Part shown: one piece after another, positions 33,010-41,905 of the stretch
Layout: every line of letters begins with the position of its first letter
How positions within the stretch are numbered: position 1 is the stretch's first letter
Origin: a bacterium
GTDB lineage: Bacteria > Chloroflexota > Anaerolineae > Caldilineales > Caldilineaceae
Reading direction: 5' to 3'
Length of the DNA: 64,000 nucleotides
Assembly (NCBI GenBank): GCA_016124945.1
Contig: WGMT01000067.1
Coordinates: 46,722-110,721 of the forward strand
Made by a program: the position numbers and the translations under genes
The notes under the pieces: generated by a model
Told to the model about the DNA's origin: nothing
Database searches by the model: none
Seen by the model: the letters and a program-made list of their open reading frames with translations, nothing else

Positions 33010-33095
33010 GGATGATGGGATGATGGGATGATGACGCTCGACACCATCCCATCGTTTCAACGTTTCAACGTTTCAACGTTTCATCGTTTCAACGT
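33010..33095. repeat. Two short tandem repeats (GATGGGAT and TTTCAACG)
   Basis: A GATGGGAT-type octamer is repeated at about 33005-33035 and an octamer TTTCAACG at 33056-33095 with a few changes. The second array encodes the last residues of the TetR protein (ENVETMKR), so it has grown into the 3' end of that gene. Confidence 0.75.
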
Positions 33096-33717
33096 TTTCT
33101 CGCACCGCCCGGCGAATTTCCTCCAAGCTATACCGCCGCCGCAGGTAGCGAAAGTAAGAGGCAGTCAACGGCGCCAGCAACAGATCAACGCGCATGGCGA
33201 CGTCTGTATCGGCGGGAAGTTCACCGGCACGCACGGCGGCGTTGAGCAAGCCGGTGACGGTCATGTGCTGCCACTCGAAGAAAGGTGCGTCCCCTTCGAG
33301 GCCGCCGATTTGTCCGCCACGCTGGACTTCACAGAGCAGTGGCACATGCCGTTCGGTGAAGTCTACAACTTCCTCTAGAAACGATTGCAGTCTCTCCAAA
33401 TAGGCAACTTTCCCCTCTGCCATCCCATGCAACCGCGCCAGGATCGCTTCTTGATGTTCACTGAGTTGGTCGTGCATGAGTGCCTGGCAGAGATCGGCTT
33501 TGTTGGCAAAGCGCCGGTAGAGCGTCCCTTTGCCCACGCCTGCCGCTTCGGCAATCTGTGCCATGTGGACATTCGCAACACCCTGTTCGGCGAACAACGC
33601 TTTGGCCGCCGCCAGCACCCGTTGCCGGTTCTCAACGGCATCACGGCGCTCAGCACGGTCTTCGCCGTCGGCGTTTAGATCGATGGAAAGCGGAATCATC
33701 GGTTCGTTATTTTGCAT
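33073..33717 (-). CDS. TetR family transcriptional regulator
   Basis: The 214-residue protein has a TetR DNA-binding domain at residues 28-80 (RQRVLAAAKALFAEQGV, then IAEAAGVGKGTLYRRFANKADL) and a helical ligand-binding C-terminal part. It is divergent from yceI. The shared intergenic region has two copies of a GGAC-CG-GTCC operator-like palindrome, each lying inside a promoter spacer, so it probably represses both itself and yceI until a ligand binds. The final residues come from a tandem repeat. The start ATG 33717 lacks a strong ribosome-binding site; ATG 33699 is an alternative. Confidence 0.9.
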   Translation of the reverse strand: MQNNEPMIPLSIDLNADGEDRAERRDAVENRQRVLAAAKALFAEQGVANVHMAQIAEAAGVGKGTLYRRFANKADLCQALMHDQLSEHQEAILARLHGMAEGKVAYLERLQSFLEEVVDFTERHVPLLCEVQRGGQIGGLEGDAPFFEWQHMTVTGLLNAAVRAGELPADTDVAMRVDLLLAPLTASYFRYLRRRYSLEEIRRAVRENVETMKR

Positions 33718-33753
33718 ATCGATTCTCTAACAAAAGTTTAACATTAAACCATC

Positions 33754-33809
33754 TTGACAAACGGACCCGAGTCCGCTATGATTTTACCACATAAGCGGAC
33801 GCGAGTCCA
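33754..33809. promoter_or_regulatory. Divergent tetR/yceI promoters with two operators
   Basis: Forward: TTGACA (33754-33759), 17 bases, TATGAT (33777-33782). Reverse: TGGACT (33804-33809), 17 bases, TAAAAT (33781-33786). Operator 1, CGGACCCGAGTCCG (33762-33775), fills the forward spacer. Operator 2, CGGACGCGAGTCCA (33796-33809), overlaps the reverse -35 and its spacer. The two sites are 34 bp apart, about three helix turns. Binding by the adjacent TetR protein is inferred. Confidence 0.85.
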
Positions 33810-33859
33810 CTTAATTTCTTTAGCATCTAAATCACAATTCAGTTGAAAGGGAATCACAC

Positions 33860-34411
33860 ATGGCTTGGCAAATAGACAATTCTCACTCATCGGTTGAGTT
33901 CGCCGTCCGTCACATGATGATCAGCACCGTCCGTGGTCGCTTTGAAGAATTTAGCGGGCAGGTCAATTTCGACGAACAGAACCCAGAAAACTCGTCGGTC
34001 GACGTCGCAATTCAGGCCGCCACGATCAACAGCCGCGACAGCCAGCGCGATGGGCACCTCAAGTCGCCCGATTTCCTCAATGTGGAGCAGTACCCGCTTA
34101 TCACCTTCAAGAGCACCCACGTCGAGAAGACCAACGACAGCCACGGGCGCATCTACGGTCACCTCACTATCCGCGACGTGACGAAGGAAGTTGTGCTCGA
34201 CACGGAGTTCGTGGGCAAGGCCAAAAGCCCGTGGGGAACCACCAGCGCCGGCTTCTCGGCCTCCACCTCCATCGACCGCAAGGAATGGGGCCTCACCTGG
34301 AACGCCCCGCTGGAAACCGGTGGCGTCCTCGTGGGCGAGCAGGTGAAAATCTCCATCGAAATTGAGTTGATTGAGCAGGCCCAAACCCAAGCTGCTGAGG
34401 CCGCTGCCTAA
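33860..34411 (+). CDS. YceI-like lipid-binding family protein
   Basis: This 183-residue protein matches the YceI family throughout: WQIDNSHSSVEFAVRHMMISTVRGRF at the start, VDVAIQAATINSRDSQRDGHLKSPDFLNVEQYP in the middle and TSIDRKEWGLTWNAPLETGGVLVGEQVKI near the end. YceI proteins are beta-barrels that bind isoprenoid or other amphiphilic lipids. There is no signal peptide, so this one is probably cytosolic. It is controlled by the divergent TetR. A hairpin with a U-rich arm follows at 34463-34508. Confidence 0.92.
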   Translation: MAWQIDNSHSSVEFAVRHMMISTVRGRFEEFSGQVNFDEQNPENSSVDVAIQAATINSRDSQRDGHLKSPDFLNVEQYPLITFKSTHVEKTNDSHGRIYGHLTIRDVTKEVVLDTEFVGKAKSPWGTTSAGFSASTSIDRKEWGLTWNAPLETGGVLVGEQVKISIEIELIEQAQTQAAEAAA

Positions 34412-34815
34412 CTTCTCTGCCAGAGCAATCTTGCCACCAACCAATCAAAAGTTTGTGGATGCGGATCAAGGGGAACACGGATTTTAGATCTGTGTTCCTT
34501 TTTGATCCGAGTTTCTGTTTCTAGTCAGGTGATTATAGGAGGCCGCATTGGCGCACGTCAAATTGCTGTGAAACACTCTATGCGAAATATTCTTAAAAAA
34601 CTAGAAGCGTGTCTTGCCTGAGGTTTAGTCACCTCCTGAGAAGGAAGGGACATGTGGGAAAAATGTTGGATATTTGTGGGATAGGTGTGGGATTCTGTGT
34701 GGGATAAGTGTTGGATAGTGTGGGATAGTTGTGGGATAGTTGTGGGATAAATCCATCTTACACAAAAATGCCCTACTTCGTGGTCACGAAGTAGGGCATT
34801 TTTGTGTAAGATGGA
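34412..34815. other. Intergenic region with tandem repeat and terminators
   Basis: It holds a hairpin after yceI (34463-34508), about nine degenerate copies of GTGTGGGATA between 34652 and 34750, and a long bidirectional hairpin at the end of the HMG-CoA synthase gene. No gene is visible. Confidence 0.7.
34463..34508 (+). terminator. Hairpin terminator after yceI
   Basis: GGATCAAGGGGAACACGGAT pairs with a downstream copy whose arm contains CCTTTTTGATCC, with loop TTTAG. The U run is inside the right arm, so efficiency is uncertain. Confidence 0.6.
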
Positions 34816-34817
34816 TT
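34749..34817. terminator. Long bidirectional terminator at the HMG-CoA synthase stop codon
   Basis: A perfect 32-bp stem (AATCCATCTTACACAAAAAT onward) with loop GGTC ends inside the stop codon of the HMG-CoA synthase gene. Runs of five A and five T lie within the arms, so it can terminate on either strand. Confidence 0.85.
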
Positions 34818-35868
34818 AGTCGGTGGCCAATTTCCCACGCATTCGCACATACTGGGCGTAATCCACAGGCGTGCGGCGGCGAATATAATCCCACGTAAGC
34901 GGTGCACGTCGCTGCGCATCGAGGACACGGTCGGTAATGCGCAGGTGGAAGGCGTCGGAGCCGGCGCCGCTGCCATAGCTGATCACCAGCACACGCTGGC
35001 CGGGTTGGGCCACGTCGAGGATGGCCGTCAACCCCACAATGGACGATCCGGCGTAAGTATTGCCGATTTCACCCACCAACAGCCCTGTCTTCCACTGCTC
35101 CGGCTTGAAACCCAGCATGGACATGGCGCGTACGGGGAACTTGATGTTCGGTTGATGGACCACCACATGATCGTAATCGCTGGCCTGCATCTTCATTTCG
35201 GCCATCATCTCCTCAGCGGCGGGGATGACATGACCAAAGTAGCCGGGATCACCGCTGAAGCGTTCGGCGTGGCGTGGGTAGTGGCTGCCAGGCCGTCGCC
35301 AGAAGTCCATGGTGTCGGTGACATAGCTTGCGCTACGCTCAATGACGGCCACCGACTCATCGGCCGGGCCAAGGAGAATCGCCGCCCCGCCTGCCCCTGC
35401 CGTGTACTCCAGGGCGTCGCCGGGGCGTCCTTGTGCGGTGTCCATGCCGATGGCGAGGGCGTAGCGGGCCATGCCGCTGCCCACAAAGCCCATGCCGGCC
35501 TGCATGGCTTCCGTCCCTGCTTTACAGGCGAACTGCCAGTCGGCGGCCAGTGTGGCAGGGGTTGCACCGATGGCTTCGGCCACAATCGTGCCGGTTGGCT
35601 TTACAGCGTAGGGATGGCTCTCGCTGCCCACCCAGACGGCGCGAATGTCGCGTGGATCGATCTGGGCGCGGCTGAGGGCGTTGCGCGCCGCCTCCACACT
35701 CATGGTGACTGTGTCTTCGTCCAGCCCGGGCACAGCCTTCTCTTTGACGGGCCCGACCTCGTTCCCATCACTCCAAATGCGGCTGATCTCGGTGCCCGGC
35801 AGCCGAAAGCGAGGAATATAAGCGCCATAGCCGACGATACCGACGGGGTTGGCAGGTTGGTTTAGCAT
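34816..35868 (-). CDS. Hydroxymethylglutaryl-CoA synthase, archaeal type
   Basis: This 350-residue thiolase-fold enzyme resembles the archaeal-type HMG-CoA synthase: VGIVGYGAYIPRFRLP at the start, catalytic Cys115 in WQFACKAGTEAM, His238 in VVVHQPN, and GNTYAGSSIVGL near the end. It condenses acetyl-CoA with acetoacetyl-CoA to HMG-CoA, the entry to the mevalonate route to isoprenoids. AAGGAG upstream supports ATG 35868. It follows the HMG-CoA reductase gene by 26 bases, so both are one operon. Confidence 0.93.
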   Translation of the reverse strand: MLNQPANPVGIVGYGAYIPRFRLPGTEISRIWSDGNEVGPVKEKAVPGLDEDTVTMSVEAARNALSRAQIDPRDIRAVWVGSESHPYAVKPTGTIVAEAIGATPATLAADWQFACKAGTEAMQAGMGFVGSGMARYALAIGMDTAQGRPGDALEYTAGAGGAAILLGPADESVAVIERSASYVTDTMDFWRRPGSHYPRHAERFSGDPGYFGHVIPAAEEMMAEMKMQASDYDHVVVHQPNIKFPVRAMSMLGFKPEQWKTGLLVGEIGNTYAGSSIVGLTAILDVAQPGQRVLVISYGSGAGSDAFHLRITDRVLDAQRRAPLTWDYIRRRTPVDYAQYVRMRGKLATD

Positions 35869-35894
35869 GTATGCTCCTTTTTTGAATCTATTTT

Positions 35895-37247
35895 CTATGA
35901 CTTCTGGATTTCTGTCAGTAGTTCTTGCGCTCTTTCCAGACGGATGGCGCCTTCGCGAACAAGTTGCGCCGCGATGGCGTCGACCTGGGCATCGTTTGCG
36001 CCTGCGCTGACGGCGATCTGGCGGGCATGCAGGCGCATGTGCCCTCGTTGGATGCCGTCGGTGACCAGCGCGCGAACGGCGGCGAGGTTCTGCGCTAGGC
36101 CCACGGCGACAATCAGTTCAGCCAGATGACGGGCACTTTGCACGCCCAGGATCTTGAGCGCAACCTGCGCAGCCGGATGGCTGCGTGTGGCCCCACCCAC
36201 AATGCCCACCGAAAGCGGCATCTCCAGCCGTCCATAGAGCAGCGGATAGGCGACAGCTTCCGCCAGCCAGGACGGTGTGCCAGCGCGTGACGTTTGCTGC
36301 CAATCCTCCGCACGGGCAATAAGCCGCCATTCGGTGAGCGACTGGTAGCGACCACTACGGGCAGCGTAGGCGTGCCCACCGGCGGCAACGGCACGCCAGT
36401 CGTTGCCGGTGGCGAGCAGCACGGCATCGATACCGTTGAAAATGCCCTTGTTGTGTGTCGCCGCCCGGTATGGATCGGCCATGGCAAAGGCGTTGGCTTC
36501 GACAATCGCCTGTGCCACTTCGTGGCCTGACTGTTCGCCCGTGGCAAAGACAGAGACGGGGATCGCGGTTTCGGCCCAGGCGCGCCGCTCATCGGTGAGG
36601 TTCGAGAGGATGCGCAGCAGCGCTCGCCCCCCGCTGAGGCGTTCAAGCTGCGGGGCGATGGTCTCCACCGCTGTGTTGACGGCGTTGGCACCCATGGCGT
36701 CGCGGCAGTCAAAGTGCAGGTGGACGATCAACATCGGCCCCGTCAGCGTCTCGGCCAGGGGATGCAACGTGAGATCGCGGGGGCCGCCGCCAAGACGGGC
36801 GATGGTGCGGCTGGTATCTGCGGCGGCGAGGAGTACCTCCTTCGCCGCCAGGATCGCCGTCTGCGCCGCCGCCAGGTCGGGGACGTCGAGCAACTGGATC
36901 TGGCCGATCATCACCGGCTCGGTGCTGCCGGCAAAAAAACCACCGCCGCTGCGCGCCAGCCGTGCCGCATTGCTCACCGCTGCCACCACAGATGGTTCCT
37001 CGACAACCATGGGGATCAGGTGTTCGTCTCCATTGACCAGGAAGTTCGCCCCAATCCCCAGCGGCAGCGCATAGCGCCCCACTACATTTTCGATCATCTT
37101 GTCGGCCTGTGCCACGCCCAACGAATCGGCCAAGACGTCGATTTCAGCGGTGTCAAGACAGGCCCAGTCGGCCAAGATCGCCACTCGTTCGGTCACCGTC
37201 TTCTGATAAAAGCCACTCAACCGCGACGACTTCTGCGAATCACCCAA
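35895..37247 (-). CDS. Hydroxymethylglutaryl-CoA reductase, class II
   Basis: This protein of about 450 residues is a class II (bacterial/mvaA-type) HMG-CoA reductase: SSRLSGFYQKTVTERVAIL near the N-terminus, ENVVGRYALPLGIGANFLVNG, EEPSVVAAVSNAARLARSGGGF, and DAMGANAVNT in the cofactor domain. In a mevalonate pathway it reduces HMG-CoA; some class II enzymes run in reverse for mevalonate breakdown, but pairing with the synthase favours biosynthesis. I prefer TTG 37247, with AGGAG nine bases before it and a start that fits the family. ATG 37283 would place that site inside the gene. Confidence 0.92.
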   Translation of the reverse strand: MGDSQKSSRLSGFYQKTVTERVAILADWACLDTAEIDVLADSLGVAQADKMIENVVGRYALPLGIGANFLVNGDEHLIPMVVEEPSVVAAVSNAARLARSGGGFFAGSTEPVMIGQIQLLDVPDLAAAQTAILAAKEVLLAAADTSRTIARLGGGPRDLTLHPLAETLTGPMLIVHLHFDCRDAMGANAVNTAVETIAPQLERLSGGRALLRILSNLTDERRAWAETAIPVSVFATGEQSGHEVAQAIVEANAFAMADPYRAATHNKGIFNGIDAVLLATGNDWRAVAAGGHAYAARSGRYQSLTEWRLIARAEDWQQTSRAGTPSWLAEAVAYPLLYGRLEMPLSVGIVGGATRSHPAAQVALKILGVQSARHLAELIVAVGLAQNLAAVRALVTDGIQRGHMRLHARQIAVSAGANDAQVDAIAAQLVREGAIRLERAQELLTEIQKS

Positions 37248-37356
37248 TCCCCGAATCTCCTCAGCATTCAATAGCAAATACACAAAGCCGTTCTCGTTTT
37301 ACCAGAAAACGGCTGCCAGGATCTATCCAGTTTGTCGCTGATAGACATTGACGGGT

Positions 37357-38781
37357 TCAGCGGCTAAAGGCGATAAGCGCCCAGGCCACCGGCGCTTCGA
37401 GCCACTGGGGGGAGATGGCCATAGCTCCAGAGAGGACGATTGCCAGCCCAGCGACGATTGCATCAATCCAGCGCTCTTGTGGCAGAAGACGATCTTGCAG
37501 TGGGCCAAAAAGCAGCCGAACCAGCCGCACAAAGCCGAGAACAACACCGCCAGAGGCCAGCAAGACGACGGCAGCGATGCGCCAGTCGCTTTCGGCCACC
37601 GTCTGCATCGCCGCCCAATGACCGGTAAAGCCGGCGCTCAGCGGGAAACCGGCCAGGCCCAGACTGCCGAGCAAGAAGGCCGTACTGCTCCAGGGTAGGC
37701 GGCTGCCCACACCTTGAAGGTGCAACACAGTGTCCTCACGGCCGGCGATTTGGCGCAGATGGGCCAGCCCGATCACTGCGGTAAAGGTGCTGATGATGCG
37801 CAACACAAAGAGGAAGAGCACCAACGTCCAATTTTCCATGCCCGTCGCCGCCAGGATCAGCAGAATCAAACCCCAATTGTGGATCATGGCATAGCCCCAA
37901 AGCCGACCTGGGTGGTTGGTGCCGATGGCGGCAATCCCGCCCCATGCGGCTGTCACCAAACCACCTACCGTGAGCCAGAGGGAGAGCGGCGCCAGTTCCA
38001 CAGCAAATTCAAACTGTCCGCTGATGCGATAGAGGAGCGACAACACAGCCAGTTGGTAGAGGAGGGTCAACATCGCCATGCTTATCGGCGGTGCACTTTC
38101 CGCAGCGGCGGGCTGTCCCCCATGCATGGGGACGGGTGCAAGCAAGAGGAGCAACCCGGCAGCCAACAACCAGCCGGCCACCTGAAAAGTCTCATTGTTT
38201 TGTGGGTTGAGGGGGATCTGCTCTACATACCAGGCGACAGGAAGAAAGAAAGGAAAAGCGAAAATCGGCCCCAACAGCATGCGCAAGGGGCCGCCCGTCT
38301 GCCCTAATTGATCTCCTTGTAGTAAGAAAACCCCTGCCGTTGAGAGCAACGCCAGCAGCAGTGGGATCAGGAGCACCGGCGCCAATGGCGCGTTTTGAAG
38401 CAGGGCCACGCCGCTATAACCAAAGACGATCACCAAACTGACAGGCACAAAATAGTCACCGGGATGGACGAGGGCAGCAACCAAGAAAGCCGCCGAAGCG
38501 ATCCCTAGCGTGAGGACCACCACGGGCAGGTTGGCGCTATTCAGATGCAGCACAAAATCGAACTGAGAGAAGCGCCCGTCAAAATTGACGCCTACAGGCA
38601 GCACCGGGAAAACAAACGTTGCGGCCAGCGGATACGCCAAACCAAGCCAGAACGCCAATCCGCCGGTATAGACGGCTGTCACCAGCGCCGTCCACGGTCC
38701 CCAACGTCGAAAGAGGAACGCAAGCAGCGCCGCGGCCAACAGGGCGACTGTCATAAATTCAGGAAAGGAGAATACAATCAT
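37357..38781 (-). CDS. Proton-pumping antiporter-like subunit (NuoN/ND2-like)
   Basis: The 474-residue protein has about 13 hydrophobic segments and resembles the antiporter-like subunits of complex I and Mrp (proton-conducting membrane transporter family). The discontinuous-helix region APVPMHGGQPAAAESAPPISMAMLTLLYQ corresponds to the NuoN PFHxWxPDVYEGAP stretch, and GLAGFPLSAGFTGHWAAMQ matches the late conserved loop. Several charged residues usual in active subunits are not obvious. It is the last gene of a three-gene operon (18 bases from the gene before). Confidence 0.75.
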   Translation of the reverse strand: MIVFSFPEFMTVALLAAALLAFLFRRWGPWTALVTAVYTGGLAFWLGLAYPLAATFVFPVLPVGVNFDGRFSQFDFVLHLNSANLPVVVLTLGIASAAFLVAALVHPGDYFVPVSLVIVFGYSGVALLQNAPLAPVLLIPLLLALLSTAGVFLLQGDQLGQTGGPLRMLLGPIFAFPFFLPVAWYVEQIPLNPQNNETFQVAGWLLAAGLLLLLAPVPMHGGQPAAAESAPPISMAMLTLLYQLAVLSLLYRISGQFEFAVELAPLSLWLTVGGLVTAAWGGIAAIGTNHPGRLWGYAMIHNWGLILLILAATGMENWTLVLFLFVLRIISTFTAVIGLAHLRQIAGREDTVLHLQGVGSRLPWSSTAFLLGSLGLAGFPLSAGFTGHWAAMQTVAESDWRIAAVVLLASGGVVLGFVRLVRLLFGPLQDRLLPQERWIDAIVAGLAIVLSGAMAISPQWLEAPVAWALIAFSR

Positions 38782-38799
38782 CGAATGAGACCTATTTTC

Positions 38800-39543
38800 T
38801 CACTGGCTGCGCTTAAGCACGGCCAAAATACCGGCCATGCGCTGTGCCAGGAAGCGTCGCACTGTACCCAGTTCGAAAGTCACCACAGCCGATGGCTCGA
38901 TCTCGTCTGGGAAGGTGACATCGGTAGCAGGCAGTTGCATTTCGGCAAGTTGTTCGTCTTCGGCCAGGGCCAGGAAGGCGCAAGCCAGCGCCACCACCAG
39001 TTGCAAGATGCCGATGAGGGCAATCAACGCCGGTAGCGGCAAGATCACCGACATCAAAGACTGTAGGGGAATGAACCAAAGAAGCAGCCCGATCCCCGTA
39101 AACAGCGCGCTATCAGTGAGCGCCATCACCAGGAAGGCACATGCCACCAACCAGAGCACAAGCCGCGCCGTCGATACATCGAGGATAGGCAGGGGAATGT
39201 CCGGCTGCAAGGTGTAGACGAGGACACCAGACAACAGCATGATCAAAAAGCGAAAAAATGGGTTGCCACTGCGTAAGGACGGTTGCGGGCGCGGCATCTG
39301 TAAAGGCGTCAGCGCCAGGATCAACACCGCCAGCACAATCACCCAGAAATAGACAGCCAACCACTGCCCGGGCACACCGTAACGGTGAACAAGAATCTGA
39401 CCCACGCCATACTGAATCAGGGCCAACCCCGGCAAGAAGAGACGCCAATCCCACAAGATAATCAAGAGCAGCGCAATGCCGCCTATCCCCCACAGGGCGG
39501 CGTTGGTCGACCAAAATGATGCGCCAAACAGAAAGTCCATCAC
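38800..39543 (-). CDS. Multi-pass membrane protein in the antiporter-like operon
   Basis: This 247-residue protein has about seven hydrophobic helices and a hydrophilic tail of some 45 residues. I cannot match it to a family with confidence; its place between two antiporter-like genes (26 and 18 bases away) suggests a role like NuoJ/NuoK or a small Mrp subunit. It would then help form the membrane arm of an ion-translocating complex. Confidence 0.6.
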   Translation of the reverse strand: MMDFLFGASFWSTNAALWGIGGIALLLIILWDWRLFLPGLALIQYGVGQILVHRYGVPGQWLAVYFWVIVLAVLILALTPLQMPRPQPSLRSGNPFFRFLIMLLSGVLVYTLQPDIPLPILDVSTARLVLWLVACAFLVMALTDSALFTGIGLLLWFIPLQSLMSVILPLPALIALIGILQLVVALACAFLALAEDEQLAEMQLPATDVTFPDEIEPSAVVTFELGTVRRFLAQRMAGILAVLKRSQ

Positions 39544-39569
39544 GCCTACTACATCCGTTTCAATAAAAA

Positions 39570-41327
39570 TTAACTAAACAAGAAATAACCGAGCACAAGC
39601 AGTGTCACCAGCCAACCTACGTAGCCGGCCCCTTCCACCACGCCCAGGGTTGTCCCCCACAGCGAGGCGGTGCGCATGGAACTCCAGTCAAAGATGCGCG
39701 AGACCCACTCCAGGCCAGCAAAGTGCGAAAAGCGGTCGGGCCAGCGCCCAAAAAGCGACCAATAACGAGGACGCACCAACGCCAGCGCCATGCCCAACAG
39801 CAACGGCACCCCCAGCGTCAACCAGACCGGCGCGTCGGCCACGGCGCTTGGCGGGTTGCCCACATTGCCAGGGATGGCGTTGGGAATACCGGCTAGCGCA
39901 GCCACCGTTTCAGGGAAGATCCCGGCCACAGCCAGAGGAATTGCCAACACCAGGCAGGCCGCCAACAGCCGCCAGATTACCGGGTGCGCCAGGCCCACGG
40001 CATTCCGCTCCTGCGCCCCCCAACTGCGCAACAACGCCGACACCTGCATGGTTTGTGCAATCATGTAGATGCCGAAGAAGGGCATCACCAGCGATCCTGA
40101 AAACTCCCCGGTAAGCAACCGCGAAATCGTGGAATGAGAGAGAAACCCCGGCGTAAACGGGACACCAACCAATGCCAGCGCGCCGACACTCACCGGGATC
40201 TGCCAGCCCCACTCACGCCAGACTCGTTCGCCCACCAACCAAAGCCCACCGCCTAGCGCAATTGTCGTCGTCGGCCAGATCAGCGCTGCCGGTCCTTGCG
40301 ATTCAGAGAGGATGGCCGTCAACCCGGCCAACCCTACCGAGGTGACAAGCACGAACGTCGTGTGTCCTGGCTTGGCGGTGGCCGTGTACGCTGCCACGGC
40401 ACTCCCCAAAAAGGCAATCAGCACCAGGATCACAAATTCAGGCTGTACCAACACCTGCGAACCGCCTAAACCCGACGCCCAGCCAAAGAGCCAGAGGCCG
40501 CAGATCGCCGGCACCAGGTGATCAACAAAGCGATCGGGCAGAGGCAGGCGCAACGTGTTTGCCGGCAGCAGCCAAACATGGAAAGGGTAGGCACCGGCTC
40601 GAATGGCGGCGGCAATCAGCAACATGAGGATCGTTTCAACCGGGAGCACACCCCCCTGTAGCGGCTGTGCCGGGCCACCGGGCCCTGCCGGCAACAAGCC
40701 CACCAAGAGGAGGAGCGCACCGATCAAACTTAGCCCCTGTGCATGGTTGACGTTAAGCCAATTGGGCACGTTGCCGTTTTCGTCTTGCCGAACGGGTGGG
40801 GTGATGGCATTGTGGGCCAACACGAGGATGTCCATGAGCACCCACATCAAGGTGACAGTAAGGAGGTTGCCACTTCCTACAAAGAGGAGCGCAGTGGCCA
40901 GCACGCCCAAATGAGCAGACAATGTCAGCGTCGCCCGCCGTCGGTCTTGATGGCTGGGGCGATCCACGTACTGTCCGCCAAAACCGCTGAGCAAGATGGC
41001 GACGCCCCCCAGCAGCAGCAAGAGCACCGACACGTACCAGTTCCAGCCGTCACTCACCCACAGCAGTTGACTGGATCCCATGACAAACGGTTGCCAGGGG
41101 CGGCTGAAGATGGGCACCACCGGTTCCAGACGTAGCAACACCGTCAACCCGATGGCAATCAACCAGCTAACCAGCGCGACAGGGCTCTGCCACTGGGGAC
41201 GGTGAAGAAGGCGGCCGGTGATCCAAACCAGCACAGCACCGATTAACAATATCATCGGTGGGCCAAGTGGAGATGTGAAAAGAGTAAGTAGGGCCGTCAA
41301 CAAATTCATAGACAGCCATTTTAGCAT
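39570..41327 (-). CDS. Proton-pumping antiporter-like subunit (NuoL/MrpA-like)
   Basis: The 585-residue protein has about 15 hydrophobic segments. The phrase AAAIRAGAYPFHVWLLPANTLRLPLP aligns with the NuoL/ND5 region around the discontinuous helix (usually SAQxPLHxWLPDAM), and LALVGVPFTPGFLSHSTI matches the later loop. It belongs to the proton-conducting transporter family of complex I and Mrp antiporters. It heads the operon. No hydrophilic complex I or hydrogenase genes are nearby. ATG 41327 lacks a clear ribosome-binding site; 41309 is an alternative. Confidence 0.75.
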   Translation of the reverse strand: MLKWLSMNLLTALLTLFTSPLGPPMILLIGAVLVWITGRLLHRPQWQSPVALVSWLIAIGLTVLLRLEPVVPIFSRPWQPFVMGSSQLLWVSDGWNWYVSVLLLLLGGVAILLSGFGGQYVDRPSHQDRRRATLTLSAHLGVLATALLFVGSGNLLTVTLMWVLMDILVLAHNAITPPVRQDENGNVPNWLNVNHAQGLSLIGALLLLVGLLPAGPGGPAQPLQGGVLPVETILMLLIAAAIRAGAYPFHVWLLPANTLRLPLPDRFVDHLVPAICGLWLFGWASGLGGSQVLVQPEFVILVLIAFLGSAVAAYTATAKPGHTTFVLVTSVGLAGLTAILSESQGPAALIWPTTTIALGGGLWLVGERVWREWGWQIPVSVGALALVGVPFTPGFLSHSTISRLLTGEFSGSLVMPFFGIYMIAQTMQVSALLRSWGAQERNAVGLAHPVIWRLLAACLVLAIPLAVAGIFPETVAALAGIPNAIPGNVGNPPSAVADAPVWLTLGVPLLLGMALALVRPRYWSLFGRWPDRFSHFAGLEWVSRIFDWSSMRTASLWGTTLGVVEGAGYVGWLVTLLVLGYFLFS

Positions 41328-41383
41328 AGGGGATCGAGAGGGGGGAATTGTGTGGGGGGCGTGGTGCGTAGTGATTGCATGCG

Positions 41384-41746
41384 CTACGCACCACGACGCC
41401 GTTGAAACACTTCACCCACAATACCGCCCAACGCACAAAAGCTGCCGGCAAGGATGGCGAAACTCCAATTTCCAGGAAAGACGAAGAGTGCCAGCACCGG
41501 CACACTGGCCAGCCCCCCGACGAAGGCATGAATGCCGCTCCGAGCGCCCACGTAAAAGGTTGTCAGCACACCGGCAGCAACGGCGGCGATCAACACCGCC
41601 CCTACGATCACGTTACGGCTCAATCCCCAATTGCCGCTTACAATAAACACTGTCGACACAAGAAAGAGATTAAGCGCAAAAGAAAAAAGGATAGCAGTCA
41701 CCCGCAACGGGGGACGAGGTGGGCGGGGCGTACGGGTTTGTGACAT
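41384..41746 (-). CDS. Small membrane protein, unknown
   Basis: A 120-residue protein with a Pro/Arg-rich cytosolic N-terminus (RTPRPPRPPLR), four hydrophobic segments and a basic end. It is 56 bases upstream of the antiporter operon on the same strand and may be cotranscribed. I recognise no family. The region upstream is an 18-bp tandem repeat (41775-41864). Confidence 0.6.
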   Translation of the reverse strand: MSQTRTPRPPRPPLRVTAILFSFALNLFLVSTVFIVSGNWGLSRNVIVGAVLIAAVAAGVLTTFYVGARSGIHAFVGGLASVPVLALFVFPGNWSFAILAGSFCALGGIVGEVFQRRRGA

Positions 41747-41774
41747 GTTGACTCCTTTGTCGATACAGACGACC

Positions 41775-41864
41775 GACGACCGGTATACAATGGACGACCG
41801 GTATACAATGGACGACCGGTATACAATGGACGACCGGTATACAATGGACGACCGATATACAATG
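41775..41864. repeat. Five tandem copies of an 18-bp unit
   Basis: The unit GACGACCGGTATACAATG is repeated exactly four times, and a fifth copy has one G to A change. Each unit contains TATACAAT, which resembles a -10 element. It lies just upstream of the reverse-strand small membrane protein gene. Confidence 0.95.
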
Positions 41865-41905
41865 ATGGAAACAGGGATGTATCTGACGCACTATACACTC
41901 AATGC

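Noticed and set aside
34945..35865. 306-codon forward frame opposite HMG-CoA synthase
   Set aside because: It is a shadow of a strongly supported gene and has no family features.
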